From NCBI GenBank assembly GCA_025642075.2, contig JAODUO010000532.1, positions 91,001-155,000 on the forward strand: a stretch of DNA of 64,000 nt. The letters run 5' to 3'. A program made the position numbers and the translations under genes. Source of the DNA: Ridgeia piscesae. Lineage: Eukaryota; Annelida; Polychaeta; Sabellida; Siboglinidae. A model generated the notes under the pieces. The model saw only the letters and a list, made by a program, of their open reading frames with translations. It made no database searches and was not told the DNA's origin. Below are positions 44,354 to 54,200 of this stretch, piece by piece. The first letter of the stretch is position 1, and each line of letters opens with the position of its first letter.

Positions 44354-46316
44354 AGAGATGGAGTGAGTACAATACAAATGTACTTGAGTACGAGTACGAT
44401 TACTTTGAACATGCATGAGTACGAGTACGAATACGAGTACTCAGAAAACAAATGTACTCGAGTACGAGTACGATTACTTTACAATATACTCGAGTACGAG
44501 TACGATTACTTTAGAATGTAATCATGATTACTTTCATGATTACTTTAATGAATATCCTGTTTCTAACATAAAGGCGACTTTCATGGAATCCCTAGGTGTC
44601 ATTCTTGTTCTGTTGTGTCACTAATGTTCTAACTGATTACTGCTATCCACTATCCAGGTGTTATTATTATTAATAATTAGACGACTTTCTCAGGTATTGG
44701 ATGAATCATTTAATGCTGGATTAATAATTTAATTTATGGTTTCTGAATCAAATACAAATAGGAGGCATTTAAACATTTCAAATACACATGATCAAATGCA
44801 TTACAATAACAACACTTCAAAACCAGGGGGGCATATTCAAAAGAGTAGTATATCAGATGGGTCCAGACATGGGGTCAAATACATTTGTATTTGAAAGTAT
44901 TTAAATACTTTTTAAAGTATTTGTATTTGATGTTTACGAATTAAAAGTATTTGTATTTAAATACTCTCCTAAAGTATTTGAGTTGTTCAAATATTTTTTT
45001 GAAATACATTGTCAATATCAACATTTCTTTTTCACTATCACATGTAATGCCTGCCAAATTGATTACCTTAATGCACTGCAACTTCACCCAACAGTGCTAA
45101 TTACTGATGAAGGCTTCCTTCCCCCTGGCCCTGCAGTGACCACAACTTGTGTTTGCTCACAGCCAGAGGATGGACCTAGCAGTAACCATAGGTCAATATC
45201 CCCTTTTGTTCTTTAGTCAGGCTTCAATTTGGCACCAGGTTATTCTGGTTTCCTGGCTGACTTTGAAGTTGAGCCTTCCTCACAACATGGTAGCAATGAT
45301 TAGCATTGTCTCTTCTGATGGCAACATAGGCGTTATATTATTATGGATCTCCTCTCCTGGCTTAACATACAAACAATATATTTTGGCCTTTACCTCTTTC
45401 AGTCAGTGGTCACTGTGATGCAGTTAGCAATAACAATACTCCCTAGCACTGGTCTGCCTGTCATCATATGAGCAAAACACTAATTATGCCTATAAACTAG
45501 ATGTCTCAATATATGTTGCTTTTCTTTTACCTACATAGTAATACAAAATGAAAAGTATTTGAAAAATATATGAAAAAATATTTGAAATACTTTTCAATGT
45601 ATTCGTATTTAAATACATTTATATTAAAAAGTATTTGTAATCCCTCAATAATATTTGTATTTAAATATATTTCAATGTATTTGACCCCATGTCTGGATGG
45701 GACAAACACAGAATGGTTGTGGATTTAGACAGGTTTACAGTTTGCACTTAATTAAACATAATAGTCAGGGATTTAGCAGCTAACCGCCCAGGCCCAGTCA
45801 GGATTCTGGATGTTGGAAATATGACCAGTCATTCACACCATACTGACAGAGCAAACAGTACAGGTGGGGCTGTGGCCTGGCTTCTAAAATTACAAAGCAA
45901 CATGTTAAGGGATGCTTATCTCCTGCAGTGCTTCCCAGTCACAATATAACTTGTACTTTGTACTAAGCAGGAGGGTGAGGAGATGTTGCTTCTCTGGGAA
46001 GACAAGGTATTAATTAGGGAAATCTGACTGAATATTTATTTAACTGAAATGCTCAACAGTAATAGAAAATGAATACCTTGATTATTATTACATTTATTAG
46101 ATTACTTATAATATTGCCATTTTTATCTGTTTAATACATTTGCTTGCAACTGTTCATATGAAAAAAATGTAATCATCAGAAGTAATCGTGACTACGATTA
46201 CTTTGGTAATGTACTCGAGTACGAGTACGATTACTTTCCTACGTACTCGAGTACGAGTACGAGTACTCAAAAAGTACTCGTACTCATCGATACAATACAC
46301 AGTACGATTACTCCAT

Positions 46317-46320
<4 letters not shown>
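44354..46320. mobile_element. Non-autonomous TIR element in a (TA)n tract
   Basis: Left end AGAGATGGAGT at 44354; the right end is its reverse complement (ACTCCATCTCT) at 46310-46320. (TA)n lies on both sides, so the target duplication cannot be read. Inside each end is a subterminal array of gtactcgagtacgagtacga followed by ttacttt, inverted between the two ends (44370-44545 and 46150-46310). The body is AT-rich and has no transposase. Length is 1967 bp, or about 1127 bp without the nested insert and its extra TGGG. A second, truncated copy is at 32670-33183. Confidence 0.85.
44862..45697. mobile_element. Nested 836-bp TIR element with TGGG target duplication
   Basis: Terminal inverted repeats of at least 20 bp: TCCAGACATGGGGTCAAATA at the left, exactly matched by the reverse complement of the right end. 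TGGG lies at 44858-44861 and again at 45698-45701. The related copy at 32.78 kb has uninterrupted cagatgggacaaac, i.e. the empty site. The subterminal regions are rich in aagtatttgtatttaaatac repeats in both orientations. No transposase; superfamily not assigned. Confidence 0.92.

Positions 46321-46374
<54 letters not shown>
46321..46374. repeat. (TA)n microsatellite
   Basis: Uninterrupted TA run immediately right of the TIR element; together with 44294-44351 it may have been one tract split by the insertion. Confidence 0.95.
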
Positions 46375-46377
<3 letters not shown>

Positions 46378-46465
46378 TTATTCATTTTATAATATACAAT
46401 GCCCGTCCAAACGACAATGTAATTGCCTTTACTGGGATGAATACAATTTTATCGTCTTGTATTGC

Positions 46466-46572
46466 ATGTATTGTATTGTGTTGTGTTGTGTTGTGTTGTG
46501 TTGTGTTGTGTTGTGTTGTGTTGTGTTTTGTATTGTATTGTATTGTATTGTATTGTATTGTATTGTATTGTA
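46466..46572. repeat. Pentanucleotide array (TTGTG)n(TATTG)n
   Basis: About 11 TTGTG units followed by about 9 TATTG units, ending roughly 25 bp before the acceptor of the first visible ACSF2 exon. The T-rich strand may serve as its polypyrimidine tract. Confidence 0.95.
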
Positions 46573-46596
46573 CTGTATAACTGTGCTTATTCCCAG

Positions 46597-48252
46597 GGAC
46601 GTCGTTGTGTTGGACGAGGATGGCTACGGACGGATTGTTGGGCGTCTGACGGACATGATCAACCGAAGCGGAGAAAACGTCTACCCGGTAGAAGTAGAGA
46701 ACGTCATTTACAGACACCCCAAAGTCGCCGATGTCCAGGTGAGACTGACTGAAGCAGGTGATGTTAAGTGACACAGGTGCGACACTGAGTCAAGTGGTAG
46801 CTAAAGCACGGTGCTGACTGGAGCAGGTAAGATCATTTGAAGCAGGTGAAAGTAAGACTGGGTGAAAAAGGTGGAACATATTTTTGAAGGTTGTTGTGCT
46901 AACTGAAACAGTTTGAAGTGACTGGTTTTACAGGTGTTCTGTCTGTTTCTTGTGATGTATCTATTGTTTGTAATAACACTTTTCTCCGATATGGTGACAG
47001 TTGTGCTATACGTCACAAATGACACGTGTTCTGTCTTTTAGGTGTGACAGGTATTCTATATGTTGAAGTGACAAGTGTTCTGTCTATTACGGATGACTGG
47101 TGCTTTCTGTGTTACATGCGACAGGTATCCGTTATGTTACGGGTTTTCTGTATGGTATAAATTAGATGTATTCGATCTGTAACAGGTGTTCTATGTGTTT
47201 CTGGTGACAGGTGTTCCACATAATTTTACATATGACAGGTGTTCTAAATGTTACAGATGGTATGTGTTTTATATGCTACAGGTGATAGGTGTTCTATATT
47301 TTATAGGAGACTGGTGTTCTATAATGTTACAGGTGAACGGTGTTCGGTATATTACAGGTAACAGGTGTTCTCTGTGTTACAGGTGATAGGAGTTCCAGAC
47401 GAGAGGCTCGGAGAGGAAGTGTGTGCGTGGGTCCGACTTAAGGATAATGTAGAGGCCCCAGCAGAGGAGATCAAACACTTTTGCAAGGGAAAGGTACCGC
47501 ATAATTATTCATATGGACTACGTCGTTTATTTTGAGTTTCCAGGTTTGTTGTCCACCATAAATATGTGGAAGAAGGTATGGTAGGTATCGGTATGCTGTC
47601 CTCTTCTATGCACTGATCAAGTTTGCAGGAACAACTGCTCTTTCTCTAGTAGTTCTGTATCTAGTTGTGTCCAGCATTCGATAGGGTTTTATTTACTGAC
47701 TAGATTATCTGTCCGTCCACCTATCTAGGCTGCACTGAGGGTGGTCACTGCTAGGGTGCTTGTCTTCCCCTGAGGTTCTTTTTACGTTCAAAAGTGAGAG
47801 GGGATATCCAGTCCGCAATGTTTAGAGCCAGATTTTTACACCAAATATACCATACCTGCCTTGACGGGTACAAATTGTCAGGCGCGCCATGCGGGTGTGC
47901 TATCCACTATACTATCCGCACACTTCTATTCGACGCAAGCACGATCGATACTCACACGAATGATAATTACATACACGGATATTAGCTTGAATGATTGAAC
48001 AACTACTGCATACTTCTAATCCAAACATTTGTATTCACTATTCAAAGCAAACATAAAAGAAAATTTTCGTAATTCTGCAAAACAACTATTACTAATACCT
48101 ATGTTCTTCTGTAGGTTTCCCACTTCAAGGTTCCTCGCTACATTCGATTTGTTGACGAATTTCCAATGACTGTCACCGGTAAAGTGCAGAAGTTTAAGAA
48201 GAGAAACGAAGAAGCAAAGATGCTTAGATCCACCAGCACGAATTGCAAGTGA
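46597..48252 (+). CDS. ACSF2: Acyl-CoA synthetase (ACSF2-like), last three exons only
   Basis: Exons 46597-46738, 47383-47493 and 48115-48252, all with AG/GT borders and phases that close (142, 111 and 138 nt). They encode about 130 residues: [73 protein letters not shown] and [10 protein letters not shown], ending at TGA. This is the C-terminal lid of the ANL (AMP-forming) superfamily, with the A8 hinge (GR..DM) and the A10 lysine (TGK). Wording is closest to mitochondrial ACSF2, which activates medium-chain fatty acids. The adenylate-binding core, over 400 residues upstream, is absent: no earlier exon is recognisable between 36.2 and 46.6 kb. It may be a 3' fragment, a gene with distant exons, or an assembly gap. 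A 53-bp minisatellite begins at the stop codon. Confidence 0.85.
46739..47382. repeat. Degenerate repeats of the ACSF2 exon 2 acceptor
   Basis: Much of this 644-bp intron is made of 20-27 bp variants of ttacaggtgataggtgttct, clearest at 47020-47382. The last copy is the real acceptor and exon start (ttacag|gtgataggagttcc). Earlier copies include gctacaggtgataggtgttc, gttacaggtgaacggtgttc and attacaggtaacaggtgttc, each keeping a CAG acceptor. Confidence 0.82.
47494..48114 (+). other. ACSF2 intron before the last exon
   Basis: Unremarkable intron, donor AAG|GTACCG, acceptor TTCTGTAG. Nothing else recognised. Confidence 0.6.
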
Positions 48253-49400
48253 CAACGGAACTATGCGTCATGAATGAGGTTGTTTAATGTCCATGTTGTA
48301 GACTGAACAGGAACTATTCGTCACGAATGAGGTTGCTTGAGGGCCGTGTTGTAGACTGAACAGGAACTATTCGTCATGAATGAGGTTGCTTGAGGTCCAT
48401 GTTGTAGACTGAACAGGAACTATTCGTCACGAATGAGGTTGTTTGAGGTACGTGTTGTAGACTGAACAGGAACTATGCGTCATGAATGAGGTTGCTTGAG
48501 GGCCGTGTTGTAGACTGAACAGGAACTATGCGTCATGAATGAGGTTGCTTGAGGGCCGTGTTGTAGACTGAACAGGAACTATGCGTCATGAATGAGGTTG
48601 CTTGAGGGCCGTGTTGTAGACTGAACAGGAACTATGCGTCATGAATGAGGTTGCTTGAGGGCCGTGTTGTAGACTGAACAGGAACTATGCGTCATGAATG
48701 AGGTTGCTTGAGGTCCATGTTGTAGACTGAACAGGAACTATTCGTCATGGATGACGTTGCTTGAGGTCCATGTTGTAGACTGAACAGGAACTATGCGTCA
48801 TGAATGAGGTTGCTTGAGGTCCATGTTGTAGACTGAACAGGAACTATGCGTCATGAATGAGGTTGCTTGAGGTCCATGTTGTAGACTGAACAGGAACTAT
48901 GCGTCATGAATGAGGTTGCTTGAGGTCCATGTTGTAGACTGAACAGGAACTATGCGTCATGAATGAGGTTGCTTGAGGTCCATGTTGTAGACTGAACAGG
49001 AACCATGCGTCATGAAAGAGGTTGTTTGATGTCCGTGTTGTAGACTGAACAGGAACCATGCGTCATGAATGAGGTTGTTTGATGTCCGTGGTGTAGACTG
49101 AACAGGAACCATGCGTCATGAAAGAGGTTGTTTGATGTCCGTGGTGTAGACTGAACAGGAACCATGCGTCATGAATGAGGTTGCTTGGGGTCCATGTTGT
49201 AGACTGAACAGGAACTATTCGTCATGGATGACGTTGCTTGGGGTCCATGTTGTAAACTAAACAGGAACTATTCGTCATGGATGACGTTGCTTGAGGTCCA
49301 TGTTGTAGACTGAACAGGAACTATGCCTCATGAATGAGGTTGCTTGAGGTCCATGGTGTAGACTGAACAGGAACTATGTGTCACGAATGAGGTTGTTTGG
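48250..49400. repeat. 53-bp minisatellite starting at the ACSF2 stop codon
   Basis: About 21 copies of a 53-bp unit (actgaacaggaactatgcgt, catgaatgaggttgcttgag, gtccatgttgtag). The first, diverged copy begins gtgacaacggaactatgcgt and so includes the TGA stop. The array would form the start of the 3' UTR. Sub-families (gggccgtg, gtccatg, tgtccgtg) occur in runs, showing local expansion. Confidence 0.95.
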
Positions 49401-50039
49401 ACCATTTTAATTTGAATTGACACTTATCTGGCATATAAAATACAATGAACAAAGAACATGCTTTAACAACGAAGGCAATGACGCCAGTAAAATCTAAATT
49501 AGTTGAAGCATATTATTACAAAATAATTTCTACCACTAGTAATACATGATGTACACAATACTAATATGACTAATAACATATATATGTATATATGTATGTA
49601 TATATATATATACATATATATATATGTATATATATATATAAGTGAAACAAAACCAATGATAATAACAAAATGGGCCAAGAGGCCCTGAAGTCATTTGGAC
49701 TATAACACGGGAGCGTTGGCGAGTGACAATAGCATTACAACACGGAGAGTCAATACTAAATTAGAGAAGATATTATTAGTTTATGAAAAAAGACACACCA
49801 TAAAACCAAAAGCATTTTTGGAGGCACTGAGATGACTTCGCAAGGATTCGATCAAATACAGATTGTTTGTGTGGCAAATGTGAACATTTAGCTTTTGTGG
49901 GAATCGCAGCGGTTCCCTTAGAAACATTCAATCAAGTACAAATTTCTTATGCATTACGTCTTCACCCAAAGTCATATCTCTACAAAATAAGATAAGTTAG
50001 TTCACAGTTTCTGAAGAAAAAAAGTAGGCAGAGAGAAAA
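49401..50039. other. Spacer with TA/TG palindromic microsatellite
   Basis: AT-rich. At 49578-49640 a (TATA/TGTA) run is self-complementary and could form a hairpin. No gene recognised. Confidence 0.5.
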
Positions 50040-50628
50040 TGGACCTTATTGTTACCCCTTGTTCTTGAATACCAAATAATTCCAAACAAATATAAGTTTT
50101 TCGCGCATAGTGGCAGTGCCCTAATTATACGAACGAACAGTTTTGCCGCAGCAGCACCACGACTATGGAATGAATTACCTGTGAACATTCGTGCATCTGG
50201 AACATTATCTATGTTTAGAAAGTGTTTAAAGACATATCTTTTTATGAGACATTTCAATTAATTCAAATTGTTTTGAAATGACGGACACTGCTTTATAATT
50301 TCGTTTTAGTGTTGTAAACGTTTTAATCAGTGTTTATGTTTTAGATTAATATATAGAAAATCTACATACAGGGATTTAGTAAAGGTTTTAATTTTATATT
50401 AATTTATATAATTTACATACAAAGTTTAGTACTATACATTTTTTAAACAGTGTACAATTTATCTTAAACTAATTAAAAAAAATTACAAACAAATGTCTTA
50501 AAACCGAAATGTTCTTTGATTTATATTAATTTATGTAATTTATATTTATTAATACATTTATTATATTTTTTGTACAGCGCATCGATGCGCCATGCGGAAA
50601 CTAGCGCTGTAGAAAAACATTATTATTA
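50040..50628 (+). mobile_element. LINE 3' end (CR1/L2-like)
   Basis: The ORF at 50049-50261 ends with RTNSFAAAAPRLWNELPVNI and FRKCLKTYLFMRHFN, the conserved C-terminus of CR1/L2-type reverse-transcriptase ORFs. It is followed by an AT-rich 3' UTR and a terminal segment (agcgctgtagaaaaac) ending in (ATT)n at about 50617-50628, the usual microsatellite tail. 5'-truncated, as is typical for LINE insertions. Confidence 0.85.
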
Positions 50629-51275
50629 TTTCTGGGATATGGGAGCAGAATGCGGACGCAGAGTAGGCGCCGTCACAATAAGTCTATGAATTATGTCTAC
50701 TCTTATCTATGAATTATGTCTACCCTTATGTTTATCCTTAAGTCTACGACAATACAAATTATGTTTGACAATGCTACACTCTCACAACTACTGCTTACTG
50801 GCGGACAAGAATCTTACTTCCTGTCCGAATTTCGTCAAACATCTTACGCAGTACCGCGTCACTGAATTCCCTCCGCCGCTCACCGAGGGACTGCCGTCGT
50901 CAAAGGTTGTTTGCATCGCCATTTTCAAATGTTAAAAGGCCTGCGTTTTCCGGATGTCCCGCAAGAACTGGCTGTTGCAAGACAAACATCTGACTAAAAC
51001 TTCAACGACATAATCCGAGTGTGTGAACCGTTACGAAACAGCGTTGCAACTTACTGTGTTGCGAACTTACGAAGAGTTTTTCAGCATGTTGTCGACGTCT
51101 GAAGGAGCGTGCAAGAACAGGTCTGTAAGCATGTGGCTATTGTTATTTTTTAAATAAACGAGTTGCATTCGGTTTGTTGACATATGACGTGTGCTTGGTA
51201 AGATGTCACGACTGGCTGACAACACAATCGTCTTACAACCCTGCCTTGTGACGATATTACATGGACTACAGTTCC
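50629..51275. other. Spacer downstream of the sacsin-like gene
   Basis: Unique-looking DNA. The 3' UTR of the minus-strand sacsin-like gene should lie here; no clear polyadenylation site. Minus-strand reading frames in this stretch do not resemble the DNAJ or HEPN domains that end vertebrate sacsin. Confidence 0.5.
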
Positions 51276-54200
51276 TTATTTTCGTACAAACTCGTACAAT
51301 TGGGAATCGTCGGCAGTCACGTCCTTGCGGTCGCCAACTGTGACGAGACACGCTCCACTGCCGGGTAGCCGCGAGTTTCTGATGACGCCATACACGACGG
51401 GGTGACTGTAGTGTTTCTTGTATCCCACGTATTCTCCCATGCTGAAAGGCCGTTGGTTCCCTGGCTTCAGCGACGTCTGGTGCGTGTCCGAGATCGGGTC
51501 GCCTGGTCGAGGGATCAGAGGATGCTGTCCACTTCCGGTCGGGGTGCGATGTTCACGCACGTTCAGGTTGTCCAGCGTTGGGCCGATGTCGTCTTCAGTC
51601 GGACAGGCGATGATGGGCTGGAGATAGAGGACTGCCTCTCTCAGCAGATCCGACATTATCTCGTTGATGACGTCAGCAAGCGGCACCAGCAGATCGAGGC
51701 TCAGGTCGGCGTCACTGCTGACGTAGACGCGCCACTTGGCGACGTGTCCCAACTGGTGGGGTTTCTCCACGAAACACGCCTTCTTCATCTGACTGCCATC
51801 CACGGGTTTGTCTCTGTACACCAACTCTGTGACGACATCGCCAACGACGCCGTGGACTTTGATCGTCGACAGACGGTTGGCGGCGGCAGCAATCCGCTTC
51901 GAGTCAGGCTCAATGCCTCGGAGGTGAGCTTCGTGACGCGCCAGTCGGTCGATGGCCGAGAGGAAGACTGCAGATCGCAGGCGGACGCTGAGTCTAGTCG
52001 CCAGACTGTCGACCCTCTCAGACAACTTGCAATGACTCACCAATCTCTCATTCACGACAGAACTCAGCATCCTCGGCTGCAGGGGCGCTGGTAGTTTGCG
52101 TAGAATCTCCTCGGAACGGCCAAAGCCGAACACTCTAGCCATGAACTGCAATTCGGGCAGTGCTCCAGCGCGCTCGTAGAAAGCCGGGGAGTCGTTGTAG
52201 ACCAGGCGTGTGGACTGTGCTAGTGTTCCTGCCTCGCTGAGCAAGAACACGATCTGTACGTCCGGCGAATGCGAGCTCTCCCTGAGCGCTTGGAACAGAC
52301 CCGCCGTCGCTTTCAGTGCACTGAGCACCTCGTTCGGATGGAGTTCATGGCCTTTAGTTCTGCCGTACATGTGAGTCAACACACCGATGTACTGGTCGGA
52401 CGTCGCCCGCTCTGTCACACCGACAAATCGGAAGAGTTCTCTGAACTCGCCCAGCCACAACGGCAGCTTGTACAGGTACGGCCGAATCTCTTCCGTCTCG
52501 TACATGTCTACGACCGTCTGGTTGGCAAACACGACGCTGCCGTCGTCCACCAGCACACATGGGGTATTAGCGAGGACACGTCGGATCACGTCACGGTCTT
52601 CCATCCAGTGGATCTGCAGATGGCTGTAGATGGTCGTGAAGACCTTCTGTTTGACGTCACTGTAGCCTTTTGTCTCTGTTTCGCACAGCGCACGCAGATG
52701 CATCGCAACCATCTGGACGGGCGGACAGTCCAGGACGCCTAGACGTTGCTTTGCTTCGGTGGCATGGTTTGTAGAGCGGAAATCACGATCTGGGTCGGCC
52801 CAAGGCGGCAGCAGCTTCGCCTGAGTCCAGCAGATGGCTGCGTGCTTCGTCGAGACGCTGTCGCGGAAAGAGATGTAGCGACCATCGGCAGCGCGTTGAG
52901 GGTGCAAGCGTTGCAGTGAAGCCTTGACTCTCGCTTCGGGAACAAACGCCACACACGCCACGCTCTGCATGATCGTACGTTGCAGTTGCAAGTCGGTAAG
53001 TTCCATAGCGAACAAGTACTCCACCAGTACACGCGACTTGCGTGCCGTTTGTTCGCAGTTGCTGCTCGTGACGCCCTCTCGTTCCACTTCTTTTGCGAAT
53101 TCACAGAACCCATGTGGCGTGACTTTCAGCTGTAATCCTAGTTGGCTTAAGAAGTCTTTCCAATTAGGTTCGTCGAACCTTCCGTGAGGATGTTTGGGCG
53201 GAAACTTGTCGTCTGGAAGCATGGTCCGGAAGACGACGTTGTCGGGATCGTAGAAGTCGCTCACTGGTCTGGAGTCTGTGTTTTTAGGATTGGAAGCATC
53301 TTCAGCATCGACAGTATACGTGTTCGGTCGGCTTGATAGGTGTAATCGCCAACATGATTCCTCATGTAAGTGGTGTAGACGTAATACAGATGTGTCATGA
53401 GTTGGTCACTCGACAAATACTCCAGGTGCTGGAAGATGAATTTGCAGTAGACGTCATCGACAGTCAGGAACACGCAGCCAATGGTCTTGAAGAGGGCCTT
53501 GAGTTTGTCATCCTGCCGAAGGAACACGTTCCCAGACTTGCTTCGCCAGACATCCATGCCGCTGTCTGGTATGCCACCTGGCTGCACGTACACACAACTG
53601 CCTGTCAGGCTAATGACGTCGTTGCACACGGTCGTGTATAAAGGCAGTTCCTTGAGGTGACTGGCGTAGTTGGCTTCATAGCACTGTAGATGGTTCAGGT
53701 TGTTGCAGAAGTAGGTTAGCAGACGTCGACCATCCGTTGAGTTCAGTGCAGCAGTTGCGCCTTGCTTATTCATGTGTGTGTGAACCATGCCCAGCATCAA
53801 GTGTGGTTTGTCGACTGTGGCCACCAGCATTTGGAGAATGTCGAATTTCAAATTTACGCCGAAAGGAACAGACAACAGGTATAATTCTGGCAGACGAATC
53901 TGTCGCAGCACTTGACACTCTGTCGCAGCAGGTGTGTCCTCACAGACGTGTAAGCAACAGATAGTTGAAGCCATGTTGATGGGCACAAGGCATCGCTTGT
54001 CATCGACGAGAGCTGGGATGAGACACCATTGGCTCAGATGCGAGAGATGACTGCTGAGTGTCGTAATCTGTGGCAGTTTCCCGTCGGCGTTCCTCAGCTG
54101 ACCGTCAATGAAGTCCCATAGGCGTATCAACCAGGTGTCTCGCGGCAGGCTGCTGTCTTCACGCGGCCATCTCACGTGACAGCCGGTGTTCCACAACCTG

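Noticed and set aside
44983..45418. Plus-strand ORFs of 77 and 89 codons in the nested TIR element, checked as a possible transposase
   Set aside because: Too short and without catalytic or zinc-finger motifs.
51402..52742. Plus-strand ORFs of 157-230 codons
   Set aside because: Antisense of the sacsin-like exon, whose minus frame shows clear homology.
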